Below, one piece after another: positions 26,001 through 38,074 of a DNA stretch of 64,000 bases (position 1 is the first letter of the stretch; every line of letters begins with the position of its first letter). The translations under genes and the position numbers were made by a program. Location of the stretch: the NCBI GenBank assembly GCA_017427265.1, contig JAFRTG010000011.1, positions 1 to 64,000 on the forward strand, read 5' to 3'. The DNA is from Oscillospiraceae bacterium. GTDB lineage: Bacteria; Bacillota; Clostridia; Oscillospirales; Ruminococcaceae. Below the pieces are notes generated by a model. The model ran no database searches and was not told the DNA's origin. It worked only from the letters and a program-made list of their open reading frames with translations.

Positions 26001-27135
26001 TTGCTTTCATCTGCGTGCCGAGCCGGTGCGATGCACCCGCAAATTTTTCAAACGGGAACTTCGGCATTTTGACCGCAACATAATCCAGTGCGGGCTCAAA
26101 TGCTGCTGAGGTTTTGCCGGTGACCTTATTTGCGATTTCATATAATCTGTAGCCGACCGCAATCTTTGCAGCGACCTTTGCAATCGGATAACCCGTTGCT
26201 TTGGAGGCCAGCGCGGAGGAACGCGATACACGCGGATTGACCTCAATAACGGCATATTCAAACGAATCGGGATTCAGTGCGAACTGGCAGTTGCAGCCGC
26301 CCTCAATTTTCAGTACCTCTGCGATTTTCAGCGCAGCAGTACGCAGCATCTGATACTCTTTGTCCGCGAGCGTGACTGCCGGCGCAATGACGATCGAATC
26401 GCCGGTGTGAATGCCGACCGGATCAAAGTTTTCCATTGAGCAGACCGTCAGTTTGTTGCCGTCTGCATCTCGCACAATCTCGAATTCGATTTCCTTCCAG
26501 CCTGCGATACAGCGCTCCACAAGGATCTGATGAATCGGAGAGAGACGCAGACCGCTTTCGGCAATATGCTCCAAATCAGAGGCCGTTTCCGCGATGCCGC
26601 CGCCAGTTCCGCCAAGCGTGAAGGCAGGGCGGATAATGACCGGATAACCGATCTCCGCTGCAATACGCCGTGCGGTGTCCATGTCCTCTGCAATGCCCGA
26701 CGGGATGCAGGGCTGCCCGATGCTGTCCATTGTTTCCTTGAACAGTTTCCGGTCCTCAGCGCGTGCAATCGTCTCCGGATTTGCACCGAGCAGACGGATT
26801 CCGTGTTCAGCAAGGAATCCGCTTTCAGCAAGCTCTGCACAGAGGTTCAGGCCGGTTTGTCCGCCGAGCCCGGAGAGGATGCTGTCCGGCTTTTCCTGCA
26901 GGCAGATTCGCTTGATGACCTCCGATTTCAGCGGTTCCATGTAGATTCTGTCCGCGATATGCGAATCAGTCATGATTGTTGCGGGGTTGGAATTGACCAG
27001 CACAACCTCGATGCCGTCCTCCTTGAGTGCACGGCAGGCCTGTGTGCCGGAGTAGTCAAATTCTGCTGCCTGTCCGATGACGATCGGGCCGGAGCCGATG
27101 ACCAGTACCTTATGTATATCACGATTCAGCGGCAT
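23074..27135 (-). CDS. carB-dapF: Fused carbamoyl-phosphate synthase large subunit and diaminopimelate epimerase
   Basis: One uninterrupted frame of 1353 codons. Residues 1-1064 are a complete CarB: two ATP-grasp halves (GSGPIVIGQAAEFDYSG; GSGPIRIGQGIEFDYSA) and a C-terminal MGS-like allosteric domain (about 940-1060). Residues 1065-1353 are a complete DapF: MQGCGNDYIYV, the catalytic Cys in MCGNAIRC and the second in ACGTGACA. The CarB part ends at its normal family length, so the simplest reading is loss of its stop codon, joining the two proteins. A GGAG at 23951-23948 lies 9 bases before an in-frame ATG at 23937, so free DapF could also be made. CarB needs CarA, whose gene overlaps by 10 bases upstream; DapF makes meso-DAP from the DapL product encoded next. 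The frame reads through the join with no stop. Confidence 0.93.
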   Translation of the reverse strand: MPLNRDIHKVLVIGSGPIVIGQAAEFDYSGTQACRALKEDGIEVVLVNSNPATIMTDSHIADRIYMEPLKSEVIKRICLQEKPDSILSGLGGQTGLNLCAELAESGFLAEHGIRLLGANPETIARAEDRKLFKETMDSIGQPCIPSGIAEDMDTARRIAAEIGYPVIIRPAFTLGGTGGGIAETASDLEHIAESGLRLSPIHQILVERCIAGWKEIEFEIVRDADGNKLTVCSMENFDPVGIHTGDSIVIAPAVTLADKEYQMLRTAALKIAEVLKIEGGCNCQFALNPDSFEYAVIEVNPRVSRSSALASKATGYPIAKVAAKIAVGYRLYEIANKVTGKTSAAFEPALDYVAVKMPKFPFEKFAGASHRLGTQMKATGEVMAISDTFESALLKALRGAEVKHSALLVRALRDTPDAELREHLVHADDVRLFAIAEAMRRGMSVDAIAELSRIDRWFLHKLMHLVVCETALENTSVTDDLYRTAKRFGYPDDTIKAISGRNLPEKRIRPVYRMVDTCAGEFAAETPYFYGVYHPDAMPESNEAAHFLAGKAHKTVVVLGSGPIRIGQGIEFDYSAVHCVHVLKQAGYEVVLINNNPETVSTDFDTADRLYFEPLTPEDVLSILALEQPVGVVTAFGGQTAIRLARVIEEAGYPLLGASADSIDLAEDRERFDALLESLNIERPRGCTVNSLDEAGEAVKKLGLPVLVRPSYVLGGQNMNIAFEESDVRAFMQNILADGIDNPVLIDQYIRGTEIEVDAICDGKDILIPGIMEHIERTGVHSGDSIAICPPVHIDDDMRKKILTDTKKICLGLHAVGLINLQYIVKGQSLYVIEVNPRASRTVPFMSKLTGLPLCDCAMRVCLGEKLAAMEFGTDYYKTPPYTAVKVPVFSFEKIGGESQLGPEMKSTGEVIGIGKTLTEALYKGLRAAGYRLEDSGKNKNGVLLTVCDADKPDIVEIARKFAKLGFVLYATAGTAEALMRAGLAVHTLSKLHSGDTETFTLMENGTIRYIVSTDANARMAARDGAKIRKKAVGLGIPCLTCTDTAAAVANCLHTGYRDSNVELMNMNQLRTAKRRIAFVKMQGCGNDYIYVNCMEKRISAPESLSVQLSDRHFGIGGDGLVLIESSEIADARMRMFNLDGSEGNMCGNAIRCVAKYLYDNGICTKKDIVIETKSGLRTVTVTTQNGVVTRAAVNMGKAIFDTKLIPVKYSETEMIAKPLTVSGKEYTVTSVSMGNPHCVVFGDNPELLDLPAMGPEFEHHPAFPEQVNTEFVQVIDERTLRMRVWERGSGETMACGTGACATVAAAVKNGFCKPDTDVTVHLNGGDLVVRYTEDAVTMTGDAVLVFSGEIEV

Positions 27136-28229
27136 TTCTGCACCTCCATCATCTGCACAAACTCATCAAAAATAAACGCTGTATCCTCCGGGCCGGCACA
27201 TGCCTCCGGATGAAACTGTACCGACATCGCCGGGAAATTGCGGTAGCGCAGACCCTCGCAGGTGTTGTCGTTGAGGTTGATATACAGCAGATCGGCTGCT
27301 GCACTGCAGATGGGATCATTGGCATCATACTGTACCTGATACCCGTGGTTCTGCGTTGTGACGGCCATGCGTTTTGTTTCGAGATTCAGAACAGGCTGAT
27401 TTGCGCCGCGGTGTCCGAATTTGAGCTTTGTGGTTTTGATGCCGTTTGCAAGTGCCAGCAGCTGATGACCCAGACAAATTGCCATCATCGGAATATGCAG
27501 CTCTGTGATTTTTTTCAGTTCTGCAATGATTTCCGGATTATCGGCGGGGTCTCCCGCACCGTTGGAGAGCATAATGCCGTCCGGTTTCAGTGCAGCAATT
27601 TCCTCGCATTTTGTGAATGCAGGCAGCACGGTCACACGGCAGCCGCGCTGCACCAGTGATCTTGCAATATTTGCTTTTGCGCCGAAATCCAGCAGCACAA
27701 CATGGTTTGCTGCATTTGCTTCACCGAGCGTATACGGTTTTTCACAGGTTGTATTCTTTACGGCATCGGTGACGCGGTATGCTCTGATCCGGTCAAAATC
27801 CGCTTCCTCTGGTGAACCGCAGATCACGCCGTTCATGGTGCCGTGATCGCGGAGCACGCGGGTCAGTGTTCGTGTATCAATTCCGCAGAGAACCGGGATT
27901 TTCTGTGCGCTGAGCCAGTCGCCGAGCCGTCCCTGACAACGGAAATTTGACGGATCCTCGCAGATTTCAGATGTGATATAGGCAGACAAAAACGCCTTCC
28001 GCGATTCAAAATCCTCCGGAATCAACCCGTAGTTTCCGATCAGCGGAAAGGTCTGTACGACAGCCTGCCCGTAATAGCTCGGGTCAGTCAGCGTTTCGAG
28101 ATATCCGTTCATGCCGGTCGCAAAGACAATCTCAGCGGTGACCGCTTCCTCTGAGCCGAACCGGACTCCGTGAAAAACCATGCCGTTTTCAAGCACCAGA
28201 CAGCCATTATTTGTGTCCATACCGTTCAT
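27126..28229 (-). CDS. carA: Carbamoyl-phosphate synthase small subunit
   Basis: A 367-residue glutaminase subunit supplying ammonia to CarB for carbamoyl phosphate (pyrimidines and arginine). The start at 28229 follows AGGAG seven bases upstream. The N-terminal CarA domain is followed by a class I amidotransferase with nucleophile Cys in AICLGHQ and the His/Glu pair in QFHPEA. Its end overlaps the carB start by 10 bases, indicating translational coupling. It lies 72 bp after glnN, with a hairpin but no good terminator between, so glnN transcripts may run into it. Confidence 0.94.
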   Translation of the reverse strand: MNGMDTNNGCLVLENGMVFHGVRFGSEEAVTAEIVFATGMNGYLETLTDPSYYGQAVVQTFPLIGNYGLIPEDFESRKAFLSAYITSEICEDPSNFRCQGRLGDWLSAQKIPVLCGIDTRTLTRVLRDHGTMNGVICGSPEEADFDRIRAYRVTDAVKNTTCEKPYTLGEANAANHVVLLDFGAKANIARSLVQRGCRVTVLPAFTKCEEIAALKPDGIMLSNGAGDPADNPEIIAELKKITELHIPMMAICLGHQLLALANGIKTTKLKFGHRGANQPVLNLETKRMAVTTQNHGYQVQYDANDPICSAAADLLYINLNDNTCEGLRYRNFPAMSVQFHPEACAGPEDTAFIFDEFVQMMEVQKCR

Positions 28230-28257
28230 TTCCTCACTCCTGATATTTACACGGCGA

Positions 28258-28284
28258 GCCGCACTGTATCAAGTACAATGCGGC
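28258..28284 (-). other. Hairpin between glnN and carA
   Basis: GCCGCA-TGTA paired arms (28258-28268 with 28274-28284) around a five-base loop. The minus strand has no clear T run after it, so it may be a weak terminator or a processing site separating glnN from carA. Confidence 0.4.
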
Positions 28285-28301
28285 GCCGCAAGATAGTTTT
28301 A

Positions 28302-30371
<2,070 letters not shown>

Positions 30372-30494
30372 AAAAATACATCCTTTCTGCGGCGGATTGT
30401 GTCCGCTGCCGTTGATCTAAAAGGTCTCCGGTTATGAAGCAAAAATTTTTCACTGCATCACCGTTTCCGCGCGAAAACGGGATTTCAGATATAA

Positions 30495-30551
30495 CAAAAA
30501 AACAGCAACGGCATTTCGGGAATGATCCCGAAACAGCACCGTTGCTGTTTT
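30495..30551 (-). promoter_or_regulatory. ANTAR-type attenuator in the glnN leader
   Basis: On the minus strand a terminator pairs AACAGCAACGG (30549-30539) with CCGTTGCTGTT (30511-30501), then seven T (30502-30496). The same 5' arm can instead form a hairpin AACAGC-AACGGT-GCTGTT (30549-30532), whose hexaloop has A at position 1 and G at position 4 as in ANTAR targets. A second hairpin with hexaloop ATCATT (30533-30514) follows at once; it has A1 but A, not G, at position 4. The two folds exclude each other. Confidence 0.72.
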
Positions 30552-30560
30552 CTGTGTTAC

Positions 30561-30589
30561 ATGATAGCACATTTTTCTCTGCTTGTCAA
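30561..30589 (-). promoter_or_regulatory. Promoter of glnN
   Basis: Minus-strand TTGACA (30589-30584), 17-bp spacer, TATCAT (30566-30561). Transcription would start near 30554, just before the attenuator. Confidence 0.85.
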
Positions 30590-30636
30590 TACTTTGACAG
30601 GAATTTCACAAGGTTTGACGCTTTTACCATGAAATC

Positions 30637-31227
30637 TTAATGATTCTCATATGTTTTTATGATATTTTCAGCAGCCTTGCGTTTGGAAATCCGCTGATTC
30701 ATCGCCTGCTGCTCGATATACTTATGCGCCTGTTCTTCGGTCATACCGAGATATTGAATCAGTGCATATTTTGCGCGGTTGACAATCCGCAGGTCGATCA
30801 GCTTGATCTGCAGCCGCTGATTCTCCTGTGACATGATCTGCATTCTGGCATAGGCAGAAGCAGCGTCATAGAGCGCCTGATGAAAGGAACTGTGCGGAAA
30901 CGGCCGTCCGAGCACAAAAATACCTGCCGGTTCCAGAGACTGCCGGAATTCAGTTTCCTGATCGTTTTTGACGACCGCGATCACTGATGCAGCGGTATTT
31001 TCGGCCAGATCGCCCGCAAGCTCTGTTCCGCTTTCATCCGCAAGGGGAATATTGATGAGGATGACTGCGGAGCGAGTGTCCATCATTTTTTGACGCGCTT
31101 CCGTACAGGAATCTGCACAGCCGGAAACGGTAAAGTCGCCGTCTGGCAGATTCTCCCGCACATAGCGGTAAAAATTCTCGTTTGAGGAAATGACGAAAAC
31201 CTCTTTCTGCTCAAAACGGGTCAGCAT
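30637..31227 (-). CDS. ANTAR-domain antitermination regulator
   Basis: A 196-residue cytoplasmic RNA-binding regulator. Residues about 8-120 resemble a response-regulator receiver, but it is degenerate: the phospho-acceptor region reads VILINIPLADESG with Asn where Asp is expected, and the N-terminal acidic pair is missing. A coiled linker leads to a C-terminal ANTAR domain (about 135-195; AKYALIQYLGMTEEQAHKYIEQQA). ANTAR proteins bind hexaloop hairpins and prevent terminators. It starts six bases after glnA and so is co-transcribed with it. Its likely targets are the leaders of glnN (30.5 kb) and of the glutamate synthase operon (40.7 kb). The signal is probably not phosphorylation. Confidence 0.9.
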   Translation of the reverse strand: MLTRFEQKEVFVISSNENFYRYVRENLPDGDFTVSGCADSCTEARQKMMDTRSAVILINIPLADESGTELAGDLAENTAASVIAVVKNDQETEFRQSLEPAGIFVLGRPFPHSSFHQALYDAASAYARMQIMSQENQRLQIKLIDLRIVNRAKYALIQYLGMTEEQAHKYIEQQAMNQRISKRKAAENIIKTYENH

Positions 31228-31233
31228 AGCCGA

Positions 31234-32460
31234 TTACTCCGTATAGGCTGTTAACAGATGTGCCGGCAGCACATCCTGCATAAATTTGCTCTCTGCCGCC
31301 AAACGCCGCGCTGCGACCAGATCGGAAGGCAATTCACGGTACTGCTCCTTGATCTTCTGCGAACAAAGCAGCAGATTTTCATTGCAGGGCGGAGGCGGCG
31401 TCATGCCGCTGAGAATGCCGTCCAGACCCGCGCGCATGACAAGTGCGAAAGCAAGATACGGATTGCATGAGGCGTCCGGAGAGCGCAGCTCCATGCGCTG
31501 ATGCGAAGCATCTGAGGCAGGGATCCGGATCAGCTGCGAGCGGTTCGAGGGTGACCACGAGACACGGTTCGGTGCCTTATCCATGCCGAGACGGGCATAG
31601 GATTCCGCCAGCGGATTGAGTACCGCGGTCATTTCCGGAGTATGTGCAAGTACGCCGGCCATAAACGACCGGAACAGCGATTCATCCGTTGTAGCGCGGA
31701 TATCCGCGTGCGTGATCGAACAGTTGATATGGAAGCCGTTGCCGGCTTCTCCGGCGATCGGCTTCGGTGAAAAAGATGCCCAGAGTCCGTTCCGTGCGGC
31801 GACTGTGCTGACGACCTGCTTGAAGGTGACAACATTGTCTGCGGCGCTCAGTGCATTGCTGTAGCGGAAATCAATTTCATTCTGTCCCGGCCCCTGCTCA
31901 TGATGCGAGCGCTCCGGCTGAATGCCCATTGCTTCGAGCGTCTGACAGATTTCTCTGCGGACATTTTCGCAGCAGTCAGCCGGTGCAATGTCAAAATATC
32001 CGGCGCGGTCGATCGGAATATCGGTCGGATTGCCGTTTTCATCGAGCTTAAAGAGATAGAATTCGCATTCCGCTCCGACATCGCAGCGCAGATCATGCTC
32101 CGCGAGAAGCTGCTCGGTATCGGCAAGAAACTTGCGGCAGTCCGCAGAAAACGGGGAGCCGTCCGGATTGCGGATCTCGCAGAAAAAGCGTGCGACGCCG
32201 CCTCTGGAAGGACGCCACGGCAGCAGCGTCATGGTTTCCGGATCGGGAAACAGAAACAGATCGGAGTGCGAAGGATCGCGGAAGCCTGCGATCGACGACG
32301 CATCAAACGCGATGCCCTGCAGAAAGGCGCGCTCAAGCTCCGATGCCTGTACCGAAATATTTTTCTGTACGCCGAACACATCACAAAATGCAAGGCGCAC
32401 AAATTTGATATCGCTGCTTTCGATCAGCTCGGCGGCCTCACGCTGCGAAACATTCATCAT
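31234..32460 (-). CDS. glnA: Glutamine synthetase, GSI-type, short form
   Basis: A 408-residue GSI-family protein, shorter than the usual 440-470 residues. The N-terminal beta-grasp region (DIKFVRLAFCDVFGVQKNI) and catalytic signatures (GAECEFYLF, HHEQGPGQNEIDFRYS, NGFHINCS, NRVSWSPSNRSQLIRIP, ELRSPDASCNPYLAFA) are present, so it is likely active. Start at 32460 behind GAGGATGTGAG. Its placement directly upstream of an ANTAR regulator follows a known Clostridium arrangement. A sensing role is possible besides catalysis, given the second synthetase (GlnN) next door. Confidence 0.88.
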   Translation of the reverse strand: MMNVSQREAAELIESSDIKFVRLAFCDVFGVQKNISVQASELERAFLQGIAFDASSIAGFRDPSHSDLFLFPDPETMTLLPWRPSRGGVARFFCEIRNPDGSPFSADCRKFLADTEQLLAEHDLRCDVGAECEFYLFKLDENGNPTDIPIDRAGYFDIAPADCCENVRREICQTLEAMGIQPERSHHEQGPGQNEIDFRYSNALSAADNVVTFKQVVSTVAARNGLWASFSPKPIAGEAGNGFHINCSITHADIRATTDESLFRSFMAGVLAHTPEMTAVLNPLAESYARLGMDKAPNRVSWSPSNRSQLIRIPASDASHQRMELRSPDASCNPYLAFALVMRAGLDGILSGMTPPPPCNENLLLCSQKIKEQYRELPSDLVAARRLAAESKFMQDVLPAHLLTAYTE

Positions 32461-32580
32461 AAACTCACATCCTCAATTCGTATAAAAAGATCCGTTTTCG
32501 GTTACAGCAGACAGAATTGCTGCGGCTTCGCTTATGTATGTCATTTGAATAACCTGATTTCTGATTGATTGAATACTTTT

Positions 32581-32610
32581 ATCATACCATAACAGGGTGT
32601 TTTTTGTCAA
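32581..32610 (-). promoter_or_regulatory. Promoter of glnA-ANTAR
   Basis: Minus-strand TTGACA (32610-32605), 18-bp spacer, TATGAT (32586-32581). The -35 overlaps the purF stop codon. The leader of about 115 nt has no clear hexaloop hairpin. Confidence 0.75.
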
Positions 32611-34025
32611 CCGTGAATTTTGCGTTCAAAGCGGTCTTTTGATTCGTCATTCTCAACAGCAGTCGGATAATCTCCGGTAAAGCATGCTGTGCAGATTCCG
32701 TCAGAATCTGCAAGATGCGGCAGGGACGCAGCCGGCAGAAAGCCCAGCGAATCCGCACCGATGATCTCAGCAATTTCCTCGACAGTATGGTGACATGCAA
32801 TCAGGTTTTCTTCGGAATCAATGTCTGTGCCGTAGTAGCACGGATGCAGGAACGGCGGCGACGAAATGCGCATATGAATTTCCGCTGCACCGGCATTCCG
32901 CAGCAGTGTGACGATGCGGCGGCTTGTCGTGCCGCGGACAATGGAGTCGTCGATCAGCACAATGCGTTTGCCTTCGACGGTTTCCCGGATCGGGCTGAGC
33001 TTCAGCTGCACGCCGCTGTCACGTTCGGACTGCGACGGCGCAATAAAGGTTCGCCCGATATACTTGTTCTTAATCAGTCCGATGCCGTAGGGAATGCCGG
33101 AGGCTTCCGCAAATCCGAGTGCGGCATCGAGTCCCGAATCCGGCACGCCGATGACGACATCTGCATCGGCAGGGTGCGACTGCGCAAGCAGTGCGCCGGC
33201 CTTTTTGCGTGCCGTATGGACGGAAACGCCGTCCAGAACCGAATCGGGGCGGGCAAAATAGATATACTCAAAAATGCAGATGCGTTTCGGCGATGTTCCG
33301 GCATACCGGCGGTCGGAGAGCATCTCACCGTCCGGTGTCAGCACAATCATTTCTCCCGGTTCGACATCACGCAGGAAAGCTGCGCCGACTGCATTCAGTG
33401 CGCAGCTTTCAGAAGCAAGTACAAACCCGCCGTTCTGCCGTCTGCCGATGCAGAGCGGCCGGAAGCCGTGCGGATCACGGACTGCAATCAGCTTCTGTGC
33501 GGACATGACAATCAGCGAGAAAGCGCCCTCCAGCTGCGGAACCGCAAGACGCACGGCATCTTCGATCGAATCGGTCTGAAGCCGTGCTTGTGTAATCAGA
33601 TATGCAATAATTTCGGTATCGCTTGTTGTGTGGAAAATTGCGCCGCGCTGTTCGAGCACACTGCGCAGACGTCCGGCATTGCTGAGATTGCCGTTATGCA
33701 CCAGCGCCATTTTGCCCTTCTGATGATTGACCTCCATCGGCTGACAGTTGCGGCGCTGGTTGCCGCCGGTTGTTCCGTAGCGGGTATGGCCGACTGCCAT
33801 CGTACCGTTCGGAAAGCCGGAGAGCACCTGCGGCGGAAAGACATGATCGACCAGACCGAGATCCTTGTGTGTGGTGAATACGCCGTCATCGTTGACCGTG
33901 ATGCCGGCTCCCTCCTGACCGCGGTGCTGCAGTGCAAACAGTCCGCAGTAGGTGAGGTGGGCAAGATTTTCCGGCTGCGGCGTCATGATGCCGAACACGC
34001 CGCATTCTTCATGTATTTTTCCCAT
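32607..34025 (-). CDS. purF: Amidophosphoribosyltransferase
   Basis: A 472-residue enzyme for the first committed step of purine synthesis (PRPP plus glutamine to phosphoribosylamine). The start at 34025 (MGKIHEEC) is chosen because the short propeptide puts the catalytic Cys at residue 8; the frame opens upstream at 34121. The class II glutaminase domain is followed by the PRPP-binding IVLIDDSIVRGTTS. Cysteines including a CxxC near the C-terminus (DGICTACF) suggest the iron-sulfur type, as in Bacillus. The start is one base past the pyrG stop, so the two are translationally coupled. Confidence 0.95.
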   Translation of the reverse strand: MGKIHEECGVFGIMTPQPENLAHLTYCGLFALQHRGQEGAGITVNDDGVFTTHKDLGLVDHVFPPQVLSGFPNGTMAVGHTRYGTTGGNQRRNCQPMEVNHQKGKMALVHNGNLSNAGRLRSVLEQRGAIFHTTSDTEIIAYLITQARLQTDSIEDAVRLAVPQLEGAFSLIVMSAQKLIAVRDPHGFRPLCIGRRQNGGFVLASESCALNAVGAAFLRDVEPGEMIVLTPDGEMLSDRRYAGTSPKRICIFEYIYFARPDSVLDGVSVHTARKKAGALLAQSHPADADVVIGVPDSGLDAALGFAEASGIPYGIGLIKNKYIGRTFIAPSQSERDSGVQLKLSPIRETVEGKRIVLIDDSIVRGTTSRRIVTLLRNAGAAEIHMRISSPPFLHPCYYGTDIDSEENLIACHHTVEEIAEIIGADSLGFLPAASLPHLADSDGICTACFTGDYPTAVENDESKDRFERKIHG

Positions 34026-34026
34026 A

Positions 34027-36379
<2,353 letters not shown>

Positions 36380-37618
36380 TCAGACCGCTCCTTTCAGCAC
36401 TTTGTCGCGGTATGCGCTGCCCATTGCAGCAAGCTGCGGCTCAATTTTCAGCCGTGCAAAATCCACCGACGAAAGCGGCGTTTGATTCCGGATCAAAGCC
36501 GTATAAATGCCTGTCCGGTGCATATGTCCGATCAGCATAAAGCCGGTCAGCTTATCATCCTTGACGAACAGCCGTCTGATATGGTTTTCGTCTGCCTCCT
36601 CGAACATCTCGCAGCCCTCCGGCTGAGAGCCTGCCGTGTGGCAGTGCAGTCCGAAAAAGCCGATGGAGTTCATCGGGATTGCGTTGTCAAATGCCGCAGC
36701 GCCGCCTGCCATATTGATACCGGCTGTACGGCCCTGCATATAGGCATTCGGCATCAGCGCCATGACCTTTTCCGTATCGGACGAAATATCGTGATATTCT
36801 GTGCAGTCGCCGGCCGCATAGAGATCCGGCAGACTTGTTCTGCATGCTTCGTCAACGAGAATGCCGCGGTTGACATTGCCGCCCGCGTTTTTCACAAGCG
36901 CGGTATTTGCGCGCACGCCGACTGCGAGCACCAGCACATCAAAATCGACCTCTGCACCGTTCTGCATGATCGCTTTGCTGCCCTGAAATACCTTTGCGCT
37001 TGTGCCGAGGACAAACGAAATACCGTTAGCTTCGAGATGCTTCTGCATCATGGCGGCGCATTTGTCATCGAGAATGGAGGACAGTACACGCGGCGCCAGA
37101 TCACAGACCGTGATGCTGCCCACACGGCCGTGCAGACCCTCTGCGCATTTCAGACCGATCAGACCTGCGCCGATAATCAGCACTTTGCTTTCCGGCGTGA
37201 TTGCCTTTTCCAGTGCAAGCGTATCGTCAATCGTCATAAAGCTGAATTTGTACTGCACCGTATCAAGTCCCTGCATCGGCGGGACAAACGGCGAGGAGCC
37301 CGTTGCATTGCAGAGTGCATCGTATTCCAGCCTGTCCCCGTTATCGAGAATGACCTGCTTGACATCTGCCTTGATTTCTGCCGCGGTTCTGCCGTACAGC
37401 ACCTCAGCGCCGTTGTCCGTATAGAACGATTCGCTGCGATAGTTCATGCGCTGCAGATCGGTTTTCTTTTCGAGGTAATAGGAGATCAGCGGACGGCAGT
37501 AAACCGGATGCTGCTCCGCGGAAACAACGGTAATGCTTCCCTCGGTATCGAACGAGCGGATGCCCTCAATACAGCCGGCTGCTGCAACACCGTTGCCGAT
37601 AATGACATAGCGTTTCAT
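36380..37618 (-). CDS. FAD/NAD(P)-dependent oxidoreductase of the glutamate synthase cluster
   Basis: A 412-residue flavoprotein with two Rossmann motifs: GNGVAAAGC near the N-terminus for FAD and GAGLIGLKCAEGL near residue 150 for NAD(P)H, plus the ATG-type motif NATGSSPF and YAAGDCTE near 270. It resembles NirB/rubredoxin-reductase-type enzymes. Its gene overlaps the ferredoxin stop by four bases, so it most likely feeds electrons through that ferredoxin to the FMN subunit. This replaces the usual GltD small subunit. Confidence 0.9.
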   Translation of the reverse strand: MKRYVIIGNGVAAAGCIEGIRSFDTEGSITVVSAEQHPVYCRPLISYYLEKKTDLQRMNYRSESFYTDNGAEVLYGRTAAEIKADVKQVILDNGDRLEYDALCNATGSSPFVPPMQGLDTVQYKFSFMTIDDTLALEKAITPESKVLIIGAGLIGLKCAEGLHGRVGSITVCDLAPRVLSSILDDKCAAMMQKHLEANGISFVLGTSAKVFQGSKAIMQNGAEVDFDVLVLAVGVRANTALVKNAGGNVNRGILVDEACRTSLPDLYAAGDCTEYHDISSDTEKVMALMPNAYMQGRTAGINMAGGAAAFDNAIPMNSIGFFGLHCHTAGSQPEGCEMFEEADENHIRRLFVKDDKLTGFMLIGHMHRTGIYTALIRNQTPLSSVDFARLKIEPQLAAMGSAYRDKVLKGAV

Positions 37619-38058
37619 TCTGCTTCACCCCGTTCCTCATAGACAATCGCACCGTTCGGACATCCTTTGACACAGGCCGGCGTGCCGCAGGCATTCTGCA
37701 TGCACAGCTCGCATTTCTGTGCGACGCCGCTGCCGTCCTCGACGACTGCGCCGTAAGGGCAGACCAGCACGCATGTCAGGCAGCCGACGCATTTGTCATG
37801 GTCAATTTCGATGACGCCGTCTTTTTTGGAGAGTGCGCCCGCAATGCAGCTTTTCACGCACAGCGGATCCTTGCAGTGACGGCAGGAAACAGCATAGGTG
37901 ACGCCGTTTTCGTCCTGCTCCACCTGAATGCGCGGGTAAATCGTCTTGCCGCGCAGCGCCTTGACCATATCCGTCATGCCGGAATTGGCAAACGCGCAGT
38001 TATATTCGCAGAGATGGCACCCCAGGCACCATTCCTCTTTTACATAAATCCGTTTCAT
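37615..38058 (-). CDS. 4Fe-4S ferredoxin-like electron-transfer subunit
   Basis: A 147-residue protein of the HycB/DmsB type with four cysteine groups: CLGCHLCEYNC, CRHCKDPLCVKSC, CVGCLTCVLVC and CELCMQNACGTPACVKGC. It can hold up to four 4Fe-4S clusters. It lies between the FMN synthase and the FAD oxidoreductase genes, 16 bp after the former and overlapping the latter, so it should carry electrons between them. Confidence 0.92.
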   Translation of the reverse strand: MKRIYVKEEWCLGCHLCEYNCAFANSGMTDMVKALRGKTIYPRIQVEQDENGVTYAVSCRHCKDPLCVKSCIAGALSKKDGVIEIDHDKCVGCLTCVLVCPYGAVVEDGSGVAQKCELCMQNACGTPACVKGCPNGAIVYEERGEAE

Positions 38059-38074
38059 ACTTCACGCCCCCGCT

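Noticed and set aside
32461..32580. ANTAR-type hairpins in the glnA leader
   Set aside because: The best hairpin (CAGCA/TGCTG) has an eight-base loop, and no strong terminator follows.
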